The position numbers and the translations under genes were made by a program. A DNA stretch of 64,000 nucleotides from DATJBF01 sp035516795 (GTDB lineage Bacteria; Verrucomicrobiota; Verrucomicrobiia; Palsa-1439): the NCBI GenBank assembly GCA_035516795.1, contig DATIZX010000088.1, forward strand, positions 40,831-104,830. Reading direction: 5' to 3'. Of this stretch, positions 16,164-24,677 are shown piece after piece. Numbering within the stretch: the stretch's first letter is position 1; every line of letters begins with the position of its first letter. Under the pieces are notes generated by a model. It saw nothing but the letters and a program-made list of their open reading frames with translations. It did not search any database and was not told the origin of the DNA.

Positions 16164-17019
16164 AAACAGGCCGATCTCCCTTCGCAATCGGCGCGTTGAC
16201 AAGATTGCCCCATTCTGTCCAGGAACCGTCGTAGTTCTTCACGCTGGGGTAACCCAGCAGATACTTTAGGACAAACCATGAATGGGCTGAACGTTCGCCG
16301 ATGCGGCAATACGCAATGGTGTTATCGTACGGGGTCACACCCCGGTCGCGATACACCTCCAAGAGTGCGTCATGCTCTTTGAACGTGCCGTCTTCGTTGA
16401 CGGCGAGCGCCCACGGCACATTGTGCGCCGTTGGAATATGGCCGCCGCGTTGCGCTGTCTCATTCATTCCCGGCGGGGCGATGACTTTGCCGCTGTACTC
16501 GTCGGAGGAACGCACATCCACAAGGTTGAACTTGCTTTCCTTGATCGCCGCCATGACATCTTCTCGAAACGCACGTAACGACGTGTCAGGATCGGAAGCA
16601 ACATACGGGGTGGGAGAATACTTGGGCACCTTTTTGGTGAACGGCCGGTTCTGAGCCTGCCAAAGTTTGCGTCCGCCATTCATGATACAGGCGTTTTTAT
16701 GGCCGTAGAGTTTCATTTGCCAAAACGCATAGCAGGCAAACCAATTGTTGTTGTCGCCATACAACACCACGGTCGTTTCTTTTCGAATCCCCGACGCGGT
16801 CATGAGTTTGGCGAATTCTGCCTTGGTGAGAACGTCGCGACGAATGTTATCGCAGAGTTGACTCTGCCAATTCCAGCCGACGGCGCCCGGAATATGCCCC
16901 TGCTCGTAGGCGGAAGTGTCCACATCAACTTCCACCAGCCGCATGTTCTTGTCAGCTTTATGCTTATCGACCCAGTCGGTCGAGACGAGAACCTCTGGAT
17001 GAGCATATGTCTTCGTCAT
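16162..17019 (-). CDS. SseA/CysA-like thiosulfate sulfurtransferase (tandem rhodanese)
   Basis: A 285-residue two-domain rhodanese. The inactive N-terminal domain contains EVDVDTSAYEQGHIPGAVGW; the catalytic C-terminal domain has VDVRSSDEYSGKV and the active-site loop AYCRIGERSAHSW, the same signature as the mycobacterial thiosulfate sulfurtransferases. It moves sulfane sulfur from thiosulfate to thiophilic acceptors and could feed the rhodanese domain of the cysO-moeZ-like fusion. The start is the ATG at 17019, behind an AGGAG ribosome site (ATCAGGAGATTC). It is the first gene of the minus-strand sulfur run. Confidence 0.94.
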   Translation of the reverse strand: MTKTYAHPEVLVSTDWVDKHKADKNMRLVEVDVDTSAYEQGHIPGAVGWNWQSQLCDNIRRDVLTKAEFAKLMTASGIRKETTVVLYGDNNNWFACYAFWQMKLYGHKNACIMNGGRKLWQAQNRPFTKKVPKYSPTPYVASDPDTSLRAFREDVMAAIKESKFNLVDVRSSDEYSGKVIAPPGMNETAQRGGHIPTAHNVPWALAVNEDGTFKEHDALLEVYRDRGVTPYDNTIAYCRIGERSAHSWFVLKYLLGYPSVKNYDGSWTEWGNLVNAPIAKGDRPV

Positions 17020-17195
17020 GGATGAATCTCCTGATTTGTGCTTTGCCAGCCAACGTAAGAAATTCCCAATTGAACGCCTGCCGCCGCGAAGTATACCACA
17101 TCGCACATTGACGGCAATCACCGTTTACGACCAGCAGTACCGGGATAATTGAGGCAGTTGGAAGTATTGAAGAGAGTTGAGAGCGCAGCCAAAGC

Positions 17196-17271
17196 TGGTG
17201 GAGATGAGGGGATTCGAACCCCTGACCTCCTCGTTGCGAACGAGGCGCTCTCCCAACTGAGCTACATCCCC
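17196..17271 (-). tRNA. tRNA-Ala (anticodon CGC)
   Basis: A 76-base cloverleaf on the minus strand: acceptor GGGGATG pairs with CATCTCC and contains the G3-U70 wobble that identifies alanine tRNAs. The anticodon stem CCTCG/CGAGG holds loop TTCGCAA (anticodon CGC, codon GCG), and the T loop is GGTTCGAATCC. The 3' CCA is encoded (17196-17198). Confidence 0.97.
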
Positions 17272-17366
17272 AACCCGAACGCACCTTTCCAAAAATAGTC
17301 CCTTGCGTCAAGCACCCAAACCGGGTCTTCGCAAACCGTGGCACAAGCCCTGCTAAAACAGTCGGC

Positions 17367-17549
17367 ATGAAACGCAACGCGACGAAAACTGGCCGCAAAG
17401 AACCCCCAACACTCGGGGAATTGATCTCCACTGTCAATGAATTGACACGCGACGAACAGCTTGGCGCGTTCATCGTGGCGGATCTGATCAACTCACGTAA
17501 GGTGCGTCTGGAAGGGGAGTTCGAAGGCCGCCGCGTCCTGTTTAGTTAG
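17367..17549 (+). CDS. Small hypothetical protein (60 residues)
   Basis: Encodes a charged 60-residue protein with a helical core (LGELISTVNELTRDEQLGAF) and a basic tail (VADLINSRKVRLEGEFEGRR). No close family recognised. The amino-acid composition is protein-like, the ATG is well placed, and it lies in an otherwise free stretch between tRNA-Ala and the btpA-like gene, so it is probably real. Confidence 0.6.
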   Translation: MKRNATKTGRKEPPTLGELISTVNELTRDEQLGAFIVADLINSRKVRLEGEFEGRRVLFS

Positions 17550-17619
17550 TTCGGAGCTGTACGGTGGTCGGGCAGCGGGTTGGTCCGCCTGGTCTGCTCT
17601 GAGAAAAATCTGCCCTTTC

Positions 17620-17656
17620 ATGCTCATTTTTGCCACACTGGCGCAAAAATGAGCAT
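17620..17656 (+). promoter_or_regulatory. Perfect 14-bp inverted repeat enclosing the btpA-like start codon
   Basis: Arms 17620-17633 (ATGCTCATTTTTGC) and 17643-17656 (GCAAAAATGAGCAT) are exactly complementary, with a 9-base loop. The chosen ATG (17649-17651) lies inside the right arm, so in mRNA the start codon would be sequestered in a strong hairpin. It could act as a translational switch or a protein-binding operator. No ribosome site is visible outside the stem. Confidence 0.7.
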
Positions 17657-18452
17657 CTTTTTTCGTGATCGACACAAAGTTGTCATTGGCGTGGTTCATC
17701 TTCCGCCTCTGCCCGGTTCGCCGCGATGGGGTGGTAACCTTCGATTCACTGTCGACCATGCGGTCGCTGATGCCAGGGCTTACGCACGTGGCGGCGTCGA
17801 CGCAGTAATCATCGAAAACTTTGGAGACGCGCCATTCGCCAAAAGCAATGTCGGTCCCGAAACTGTGGCGGCCATGGCCGTCGCGGGTTCTGCCATCCGT
17901 GCGACGGTTAGTATTCCCATCGGTTTCAATGTTCTGCGCAATGACGCCCATTCCGCCCTCGCCTTGTGCGCTGCGTGCGGCGGAAGTTTTGTGCGCGTCA
18001 ACGTCCATTCCGGGGCGATGCTGACGGACCAGGGCATCATCGAAGGCGACGCGTTTAACACGGTTCGCTATCGGCAACGGATTTGCCCGGAAGCGCTCTT
18101 GTTTGCGGATATCCACGTCAAACACGCCGTGCCACTTGGCGACTTCGCCATTGAAGACTCGGCGCACGATACGCTCGATCGCGGCGCTGCCGACGCCCTG
18201 ATTATCTCTGGCACAGGCACCGGCGTGGCGGCGGACATAGCTGATGTTCAACGGGTCCGACACGCTTGTCCCAAGGCGAAAATCCTGATCGGCAGCGGGA
18301 TTACAGTTGAAAACGCGGCTGAGTTTCTGCAATTCGCGGACGGGGTCATCGTTGGCACTTCTCTGAAGGTTGCGGGCAAGCTCTTCAACCCTGTCGACTT
18401 CCGGCGCGTGGCTGCTCTCGTCAAGAAGGTGCGCGGGCGCTCTCGTTCGTAG
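17649..18452 (+). CDS. BtpA/SgcQ-family TIM-barrel protein
   Basis: A 267-residue protein with the family start VVIGVVHLPPLPGSPRWGG, then GGVDAVIIENFGDAPF, a GFNVLRNDAHSALALCAACG block and a C-terminal phosphate-loop-like ILIGSGITVENAAEFL. BtpA is needed for photosystem I assembly in cyanobacteria; in other bacteria the family role is unclear and may be enzymatic on a phosphorylated sugar or nucleotide. The ATG at 17649 fits the family N-terminus and lies inside a perfect hairpin; longer in-frame versions are possible. Confidence 0.9.
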   Translation: MSIFFRDRHKVVIGVVHLPPLPGSPRWGGNLRFTVDHAVADARAYARGGVDAVIIENFGDAPFAKSNVGPETVAAMAVAGSAIRATVSIPIGFNVLRNDAHSALALCAACGGSFVRVNVHSGAMLTDQGIIEGDAFNTVRYRQRICPEALLFADIHVKHAVPLGDFAIEDSAHDTLDRGAADALIISGTGTGVAADIADVQRVRHACPKAKILIGSGITVENAAEFLQFADGVIVGTSLKVAGKLFNPVDFRRVAALVKKVRGRSRS

Positions 18453-18478
18453 CAGGATGTGCCCCGCGTCTCAGCCGG

Positions 18479-18796
18479 TTATTTGCCGGAAGCTTTTTTC
18501 CGCAGCTTGGCGGCAAAGTCCTCACTCATGAATTGACTGCGGAACAGCTCCTGCCGGTAGCGTTTGGAAGCGCGCCGCACCAAGAGCACGTCCCAAAGAG
18601 CGATCAGGATGGCGGCAATGGTCAGGAGCAGGCACCAACTCCAATAGATAAGGAATCGTGGGCCATGCAGTCGATCCGCAAGAACTGTCGAGCCGAGGAC
18701 GACCATCACGGCGCAGGAGGACAGCACCACGGCACCCACATACCGCAAAATGCGCTGGGCATGAGAGAGCCGGAGTTTCTCGGGATTGGCGGTCAT
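18479..18796 (-). CDS. Small hypothetical membrane protein
   Basis: A 105-residue protein with two hydrophobic spans (YVGAVVLSSCAVMVVLGSTV and a second around WSWCLLLTIAAILIALWDVLL) and a basic, cytoplasm-type C-terminus (RRASKRYRQELF, then AAKLRKKA). No family was recognised. It sits 22 bases downstream of the ABC ATPase gene on the same strand and could be co-transcribed with it. Confidence 0.72.
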   Translation of the reverse strand: MTANPEKLRLSHAQRILRYVGAVVLSSCAVMVVLGSTVLADRLHGPRFLIYWSWCLLLTIAAILIALWDVLLVRRASKRYRQELFRSQFMSEDFAAKLRKKASGK

Positions 18797-18818
18797 GACG
18801 CCTGCTGGTCCCGAGCAC

Positions 18819-19949
18819 TCACACGATTATCTGCTCGGTTTGTGCATCAAAGAAATGACATTTTGATGCGTCGAAAACCATATCCAGTCGCTGGCCGATA
18901 TCGGCTGTCACGTGTGAATTGACGCGCGCAACAAAGCTGTGGCTGACCGTAGTCAGATGCAAATAAACCTCCGCCCCCATGGGTTCAACTACTTCAACCG
19001 TGGCGGGAATCCTCTGGTCCGTTTGCCCAGGCGAGGTGCTGCGGTTGTGATCGAAGTCTTCCGCCCGAATGCCCAAAACGACAGCTTGGCCCATGCGTCC
19101 GGCCAGCCTCTTCGCCTTGTCATCGGGGACGCGAACACCAAAGCGCTCGTGACTGCCACCTTCGACAGCCTGTTCGATAAACCATAGGGCGCCTTGGCGT
19201 TGCCCAATCACGCCCTTGAAGAAGTTCATGGGAGGCGAGCCAATAAAACCGGCCACGAACATGTTCTTCGGATTGTCGTACAGCGTGATCGGCTCGTCGA
19301 CCTGCTGAATTACCCCGTCTTTCATGACCACAATCCGATCGCCCATGGTCATGGCTTCCACCTGGTCGTGGGTGACGTACACCATCGTCGAGTTCAGCCG
19401 GCTATGAAGTTTGGAGATTTCCGCCCGCATCTGGACGCGCATCTTGGCGTCCAGGTTCGAGAGCGGCTCGTCGAATAAGAATGCCTTGGGCTTGCGCACG
19501 ATGGCGCGACCGACCGCGACCCGCTGGCGTTGTCCGCCCGAAAGGGCTTTCGGCTTGCGCTGCAATTGTTCGTCGGTGATGCCGAGGATCTGCGCGGCTT
19601 CGCGAACGCGTTGGTCGATTTCCTTCTTCGGATATTTCCGCAGCATCAAGCCAAACGCCATGTTCTTGTACACCGTCATGTGCGGATACAGCGCGTAATT
19701 CTGGAAGACCATGGCAATATCGCGGTCCTTGGGCGGAACGTCGTTGACGCGACGGTCGTCGATGTAGATGTTGCCGCTGGTGACCTCTTCGAGACCGGCA
19801 ATCATCCGCAACATGGTGGACTTGCCACAACCGGATGGCCCGACGAGCACCACGAATTCCCGATCCTGGATTTCCAGATTCGTGCGATCGACCGCCGTGA
19901 CGCCGCCAGGATATACTTTACAGACGTTTTCGAGGAAAACTTTTGCCAC
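18819..19949 (-). CDS. ABC transporter ATP-binding protein, UgpC/MsmK/MalK type
   Basis: A 376-residue sugar-importer ATPase. Walker A is GPSGCGKST, the Q-loop is MVFQNYALYPHMTVYKNMAFG, the signature is LSGGQRQRVAVGRA, Walker B is AFLFDEPLSNLDAKMR, and the H-loop is VYVTHDQVEAMT. The C-terminal 140 residues form the OB-fold/TOBE regulatory domain of the MalK subfamily. Such subunits energise uptake of maltose, glycerol-3-phosphate or oligosaccharides and can serve several permeases. No permease or binding protein is next to it, so it may be a shared ATPase. Confidence 0.94.
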   Translation of the reverse strand: MAKVFLENVCKVYPGGVTAVDRTNLEIQDREFVVLVGPSGCGKSTMLRMIAGLEEVTSGNIYIDDRRVNDVPPKDRDIAMVFQNYALYPHMTVYKNMAFGLMLRKYPKKEIDQRVREAAQILGITDEQLQRKPKALSGGQRQRVAVGRAIVRKPKAFLFDEPLSNLDAKMRVQMRAEISKLHSRLNSTMVYVTHDQVEAMTMGDRIVVMKDGVIQQVDEPITLYDNPKNMFVAGFIGSPPMNFFKGVIGQRQGALWFIEQAVEGGSHERFGVRVPDDKAKRLAGRMGQAVVLGIRAEDFDHNRSTSPGQTDQRIPATVEVVEPMGAEVYLHLTTVSHSFVARVNSHVTADIGQRLDMVFDASKCHFFDAQTEQIIV

Positions 19950-20018
19950 GTAGCACCTTCCAGTTGACCGGTTTGACTTTTTCTAACCAACCCGGCGCGG
20001 CGTGTCAAACATTCGGTT

Positions 20019-20046
20019 TTGCGCCCCGGAGGGTAGATGTTATACT
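20019..20046 (+). promoter_or_regulatory. Candidate sigma70-type promoter
   Basis: TTGCGC at 20019-20024 and TATACT at 20041-20046 are separated by 16 bases. The -10 matches the consensus at five of six positions and the -35 is weak. It precedes the short reading frame at 20056 and the acyltransferase gene. Assigned by eye only. Confidence 0.35.
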
Positions 20047-20055
20047 GCGGAGTTC

Positions 20056-20151
20056 ATGACCAAATTCCGCAAGATTTTCTGGCAGCATCTTCGGTTGCTC
20101 AGCTATGTGCAGCCTTGTGGCGGACCACTGGCCGCGAATGATCGCGGCTGA
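20056..20151 (+). CDS. Possible 31-residue leader or small protein
   Basis: A short ATG-initiated frame encoding MTKFRKIFWQHLRLL and then a proline/glycine-rich tail, ending in TGA 20 bases before the acyltransferase start. It begins ten bases after a good -10 hexamer, so it would have almost no leader. The basic amphipathic start is protein-like, but no homologue was recognised. It may be chance. Confidence 0.25.
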   Translation: MTKFRKIFWQHLRLLSYVQPCGGPLAANDRG

Positions 20152-20171
20152 GCGAGCGTTGGGGTACTGAG

Positions 20172-20864
20172 ATGACGCAGCGTGACAAAGCTCCACATCC
20201 ATCTTCGGCACTTCAGCGCTCCAGCGCTCGCGTTCTCTATTGGGGGCTGGGGTGGTTGCTCCGGGTTCTTGTCTCCCTCATCGGTAGCACAGTGCGCTGG
20301 CGCATTGAGGATCCTGCAGGATTCCTGGCCAACACGCCGCAACGCTCCTGCATCTTCGTGTTTTGGCATAACCGTATCTTCCTGATGCCGTATCTGTTTC
20401 GAAAGCACTGGCACACCCGACAGCGCGACCGCGTCGCGGTACTTGTCAGCGCCAGCAAAGACGGCGAACATCTGGCGCGCGTGCTCAGCAAATTTAACCT
20501 CATTTGCGTGCGAGGCTCCAGCAGCCGACGAGGAAAGGAGGCGCTACGCGAGTTGGCGCGATTGGTGGAAGAAGGCTATGACGTGGGCATCACGCCGGAC
20601 GGTCCACGAGGACCGAAATACCACTGCCAGGACGGGGTGATCAGTCTTTCCCAGCTTACCCAGGCGCCGATCATCGCCTTGTCATACGACCTTTCTCGAA
20701 AGATTACCGTCAATAGCTGGGACAACTTCATGATCCCGTTGCCATTCGCTCGCGCCACCCTGCGCATCGCGTCCCTGATGGCGGTGCCGCCCAATGCGGG
20801 CGATGCGCAACGCGAGCAGAAAAGACTTGAAGTCGAGAAGGCTTTGAGGTCTTTGTCTGGCTGA
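20172..20864 (+). CDS. DUF374 lysophospholipid acyltransferase-family protein
   Basis: A 230-residue PlsC-like protein. It has an N-terminal hydrophobic stretch (VLYWGLGWLLRVLVSLIGS), the catalytic-site region FVFWHNRIFLMP, and the conserved block GITPDGPRGPKYHCQDGVI. DUF374 proteins are putative membrane-associated acyltransferases, often encoded near lipid A or Kdo genes. Neither is present here, so the acceptor lipid is unknown. The purE start follows 17 bases after the stop. Confidence 0.9.
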   Translation: MTQRDKAPHPSSALQRSSARVLYWGLGWLLRVLVSLIGSTVRWRIEDPAGFLANTPQRSCIFVFWHNRIFLMPYLFRKHWHTRQRDRVAVLVSASKDGEHLARVLSKFNLICVRGSSSRRGKEALRELARLVEEGYDVGITPDGPRGPKYHCQDGVISLSQLTQAPIIALSYDLSRKITVNSWDNFMIPLPFARATLRIASLMAVPPNAGDAQREQKRLEVEKALRSLSG

Positions 20865-20881
20865 GGTCGGTTCCTCAATTT

Positions 20882-21379
20882 ATGAGTGGAGGCGGAAAAC
20901 CTTTGGTTGGAATTCTAATGGGCAGCGACTCGGATTGGCCCACGATGAAGTTGGCCGCCGACGCCTGCGCAGAATTTGGCGTGGAGGCAGAGTCGCATGT
21001 GATGAGCGCCCATCGGACGCCTGACGACGTGGCCGAGTACGCCCGTGCCGCACATGCGCGGGGGCTGCGCGTATTGATCGCGGGAGCCGGTGGCGCGGCG
21101 CATTTGGCGGGAGTTGTGGCGGCGCATACGCCCTTGCCGGTAATCGGTGTGCCCATTGAATCCAAATCGTTGAAGGGAATGGATTCGCTGCTGTCCATCG
21201 TGCAGATGCCCGCCGGAGTGCCCGTCGCAACTGTTGCGATCGGTGCTGCTCGCAACGCGGGATTATTGGCGATACAGATTTTGGCGATTAGCGACGCGAA
21301 CCTGCTGTCCAGATACCGGGAATTCAAGTGTCGATTGGCTGAGGAATCCCGTGCCAAGAACGCAAGAATTCAAAGTTAA
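20882..21379 (+). CDS. purE: N5-carboxyaminoimidazole ribonucleotide mutase PurE
   Basis: A 165-residue class I PurE for de novo purine synthesis, converting N5-CAIR to CAIR. It shows the active-site loop GILMGSDSDWPTMK, the SAHRTPDDVAEYA segment with the catalytic histidine, IAGAGGAAHLAGVVAAHT and the C-terminal GVPIESKSLKGMDSLLSIVQ. Length and motifs are standard. No purK is adjacent. It probably forms a unit with the acyltransferase gene just upstream. Confidence 0.96.
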   Translation: MSGGGKPLVGILMGSDSDWPTMKLAADACAEFGVEAESHVMSAHRTPDDVAEYARAAHARGLRVLIAGAGGAAHLAGVVAAHTPLPVIGVPIESKSLKGMDSLLSIVQMPAGVPVATVAIGAARNAGLLAIQILAISDANLLSRYREFKCRLAEESRAKNARIQS

Positions 21380-21599
21380 ATTGTCCCGGTGTTGCCTTGC
21401 AAGTTAGATATTTCCTGGCTTGCAGCGTTTAGCACACAGGGTGTTGATATTTTTGAGCGAAGCTGCTAGAGTTGATGTCGAATATTATTGAAGGGTGCGG
21501 GTGTCTGTGAACATCCCACGATGGTGGCTGCGCTTCTCCTAGCCTCACCTGGCCTCACCCAGGACACCGCCGTCTAGTTCACGGGCGCCCCACTCTTCT
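21380..21599. other. Intergenic region between convergent purE and lytic transglycosylase genes
   Basis: A 220-base stretch with no convincing reading frame. It contains an AT-richer part (TTGATATTTTTGAG) and a CCTCACCTGGCCTCACCC direct-repeat-like tract near the transglycosylase stop. No clear hairpin-plus-T-run terminator was found. Confidence 0.4.
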
Positions 21600-22190
21600 T
21601 TATAGTCTCCCGCGCTCCTTATAGACTTTATAGTTCTCCAAGACTTCGGAAACATACTGGCGCACAGCGGGATTGGAGATCGCATCGATAAACTCTGCGG
21701 TCGTTGTCTGACGTCCGTTTGGCAGCCAGCGCAACACGTTGCCCATGCCCGAGTTGTACTCCGCCAAGGCAAAGGCTAAACGTTCCTCGGGCTCTTTGTC
21801 CGGCCAACGACTCAGCGCTCGCGCCAGGTACCATGAGCCAGCTTCAATGTTAATCTGTGGGTCCCACAACGCGTCGCGCCCAAAATTGCGCCGGCCAACC
21901 GCACGCGCCCAATCCCAGCCCGCACGCTCGGTGACCTGCATCAACCCGATTTCGCCGTGACTTCCGTAAGCATACGGGTCGAACTTGCTCTCGCGTCGGA
22001 TCACCGCTTTCACGAGAAACTTATCCACGCCGTTCTGCGTGGCGATTTCTTCGATGAGCTGGTTGAATCGCTGTTCCCGGTATTGCCACCGCCAATACAC
22101 GACTGCGGCCGACCCGATTGCCCCCAGCACCAACGCCAAGGACACCCAGTTTCCGATTAGCGTTAAGCTTTTCGAACCGCGTCGTGACAT
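21600..22190 (-). CDS. Lytic transglycosylase (Slt/GEWL fold)
   Basis: A 196-residue protein with an N-terminal membrane anchor (SLALVLGAIGSAAVVYW) and a goose-lysozyme-like domain. The catalytic glutamate is in AVIRRESKFDPYAYG, and GEIGLMQVTERAGWDWA and LAFALAEYNSGMGNVLRW follow in the usual order. It cleaves the glycan strand of peptidoglycan in the periplasm. The ATG at 22190 was chosen because it puts a short basic stretch before the anchor; further upstream frames would be unusually long for the family and run into priA's leader. Confidence 0.9.
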   Translation of the reverse strand: MSRRGSKSLTLIGNWVSLALVLGAIGSAAVVYWRWQYREQRFNQLIEEIATQNGVDKFLVKAVIRRESKFDPYAYGSHGEIGLMQVTERAGWDWARAVGRRNFGRDALWDPQINIEAGSWYLARALSRWPDKEPEERLAFALAEYNSGMGNVLRWLPNGRQTTTAEFIDAISNPAVRQYVSEVLENYKVYKERGRL

Positions 22191-22418
22191 GGGTGGCAAT
22201 ATAGCAGAGCGGGCAAGTGGAGTAATGGGGTTTTGGAGGATAACGAGAAGTTGGGACATAAGGTGGCATTGTAGAGAGCAAAGTCCGTAGGATTTAGCAC
22301 CGAAGTCCTTTCTGATCGCCCGGCTGGCGACCGTTCCGGCCGCCAGCCCCACAAAGGGCTCGTGTTGAATGGGTGGCCGAAAGCCGGGTGATAGCTGACA
22401 GTCTTGTGCTTTCTGTGT

Positions 22419-24677
22419 ATGCTGGCCGCCGTGGCGAGTCCCATTGCCAAAGTCGTCGTTGATCTCGCGTTGGACCGGGAGTTTGACTACCGGATCCCGT
22501 TGCACTTGACCGAGACGGTCCAGATCGGATCGCGCGTGGCGGTGCCATTCGGGCGAACCAAAGCCCAAGGTTACGTTGTCGGGTTGACCGACAAGTCGTC
22601 TTACGACAGGCTCCGAGAAATTGGCGAGGTGATCGGCAAGAAGCCGTTGTTGGGCGACAAGATTCTCGAACTCACGCGTTGGATGGGCAAATACTACTGT
22701 TGTCCCGTCGAACTGGCGGTGAAATGCGCGCTACCCGAAGTCGTGCGCAAGGCAAAGATCGGATGGAAAGAACGTCAGTTCGTCAGACCCGGCAAGATTT
22801 CGCCGGAGAATTTTGTCAAGCTGCGCAAACGCGCCCCGAAACAAGCTCGCGTTTTGGAAGTGCTGCAGAAGTCGGAAGGCATGTTCGTTGCCAAGCTGGT
22901 ACAACGGGCCGACACGGATGCCGGCACGATCAAGAAACTGGCGGGAAAGGGTTTTGTCGTGATTGCCGACCGCGTGGAAGAACGAGACCCATTCGGCGGC
23001 GAAGCGTTTCTTCCGACCGCCCCGTTGCCGCTGACGCCTGATCAACAGCAGGCGTTGGATCTGTGTAAGGCAGCAATTGATCAGTACTCTTCCCCATCAC
23101 CGGTCACCAGTCTTCCATCACCGATTCTCATTCACGGCGTGACCGGCAGCGGCAAAACCGAGATCTATCTGCAGGCGATCGAACACACGCTGCGTCAAGG
23201 CAAGGACTCGATCGTGCTCGTGCCCGAAATTTCATTGACGCCACAGACCGTGGAGCGTTTCCGAGCACGGTTTCAGAACCAGCAGATCACGGTATTGCAC
23301 AGTCATCTCAGCGCCGGCGAACGCCACGACCAGTGGCATAAGATTCGCAATGGCGAATCACACATTGTCATCGGCGCGCGCTCGGCGGTTTTTGCCCCGG
23401 TGCAGTCATTGGGCTTGATCGTCATCGACGAGGAACATGAGACCAGTTACAAGCAGGAGGAAGCGCCGCGCTACAACGCCCGCGACATCGCCGTCATGCG
23501 CGGCAAGATCGAACGAGCCGCCGTCGTTCTCGGCTCCGCAACACCGTCGCTGGAATCGTTCTACAATGCGCGGCGCGGCCGGTACACGCTAACGTCGTTG
23601 CCGGCCCGCGTGGACAACCAGAAGATGCCGGTGATGCGGATCATCGACATGCGGCAAGAGGCGATCCGGCAGAAGGGACTGCACGTGCTCTCGCGGAAAC
23701 TGCGCGATGCGATCCAAGCCCGACTTGACAAGCGCGAGCAGGTCATCCTTTTCCTGAATCGCCGCGGATACGCAACGCATCTGTTCTGTCCCAAGTGTGG
23801 GCACGTGGCCAAGTGTCCAAATTGTAGCGTCTCCTTGACCTATCACCGCAAGGCCGCGCAACTTTTGTGTCACATGTGCGGCTACGTCGGCGGCGTGCCG
23901 AAGGTTTGTCCCAATCCGGACTGTCGCGACCCGGCGATCCGCTACGCGGGCATGGGGACGGAAAAAGTAGAGTCGGCAATACAAAACGCATTTCCCAAGG
24001 CACGCGTGCAACGAATGGATTCCGACATGATGACGCGCAAGACGCTTTATCGGGAAATCCTCGGTGCGTTTCGCGTGGGCAAGATCGACATCCTCGTCGG
24101 CACGCAGATGATCGCGAAAGGGTTACATTTCCCAAACGTGACGTTGGTGGGCATCATCTACGCCGATATGGCGCTGCACATGCCGGATTTTCGAGCTGGC
24201 GAACGAACGTTTCAACTGTTGGTACAAGTGGCCGGTCGGGCCGGCCGCGGCGATGTCGAGGGTGAGGTCGTCGTCCAAAGCTTCACACCGTTTCATCCCG
24301 CCGTGCAGTATGCCCGGCAACACGATTTCATCGGATTCTACGAACAGGAGATGGAGTTTCGCGAACAATTGAAATATCCGCCCATCTCACGGCTGATTTG
24401 TATCACCGCACGCAGCCGCAGCGAAGCGAAGGCGAGCTTTTATGCACAGGCCCTGGTGCGTGAACTGCAGAAGCGGACGCCGAAAACGCTGGCTATTGTG
24501 GCCGGGCCGACGCCGGCGCCTTTGGAGAAGGTACAAAACCAATATCGATTTCAAATCATGTTGCGCAGCCAGCAAATCATGCAACTGGTCGAATCGCTCG
24601 GCCCGCTCATAACCTCCTTCAAGCCGCCCGAAGACGTCAACGTCAGCGTAGACGTTGATCCAATTTCACTGCTATGA
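22419..24677 (+). CDS. priA: Primosomal replication-restart helicase PriA
   Basis: A 752-residue superfamily 2 DNA helicase. It has the N-terminal 3'-DNA-end binding domain (VVVDLALDREFDYRIP), Walker A HGVTGSGKTEIYLQA, the DEEH box IVIDEEHETSYKQEEAP, zinc-binding cysteines in CPKCGHVAKCPNC and CHMCGY, and helicase motifs V-VI (VGTQMIAKGLHFPNVTLVG, QVAGRAGRGDVEGEVV). It reloads replisomes at stalled forks. ATG at 22419 is chosen; GTG at 22431 is also possible and would start MASPIAKVVV. The stop overlaps bioD by four bases. Confidence 0.97.
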   Translation: MLAAVASPIAKVVVDLALDREFDYRIPLHLTETVQIGSRVAVPFGRTKAQGYVVGLTDKSSYDRLREIGEVIGKKPLLGDKILELTRWMGKYYCCPVELAVKCALPEVVRKAKIGWKERQFVRPGKISPENFVKLRKRAPKQARVLEVLQKSEGMFVAKLVQRADTDAGTIKKLAGKGFVVIADRVEERDPFGGEAFLPTAPLPLTPDQQQALDLCKAAIDQYSSPSPVTSLPSPILIHGVTGSGKTEIYLQAIEHTLRQGKDSIVLVPEISLTPQTVERFRARFQNQQITVLHSHLSAGERHDQWHKIRNGESHIVIGARSAVFAPVQSLGLIVIDEEHETSYKQEEAPRYNARDIAVMRGKIERAAVVLGSATPSLESFYNARRGRYTLTSLPARVDNQKMPVMRIIDMRQEAIRQKGLHVLSRKLRDAIQARLDKREQVILFLNRRGYATHLFCPKCGHVAKCPNCSVSLTYHRKAAQLLCHMCGYVGGVPKVCPNPDCRDPAIRYAGMGTEKVESAIQNAFPKARVQRMDSDMMTRKTLYREILGAFRVGKIDILVGTQMIAKGLHFPNVTLVGIIYADMALHMPDFRAGERTFQLLVQVAGRAGRGDVEGEVVVQSFTPFHPAVQYARQHDFIGFYEQEMEFREQLKYPPISRLICITARSRSEAKASFYAQALVRELQKRTPKTLAIVAGPTPAPLEKVQNQYRFQIMLRSQQIMQLVESLGPLITSFKPPEDVNVSVDVDPISLL

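Noticed and set aside
18819..19949. Complete ABC sugar importer locus
   Set aside because: Only the ATPase is present; no permease or solute-binding gene occurs on either side, so only a lone MalK-type subunit is annotated.
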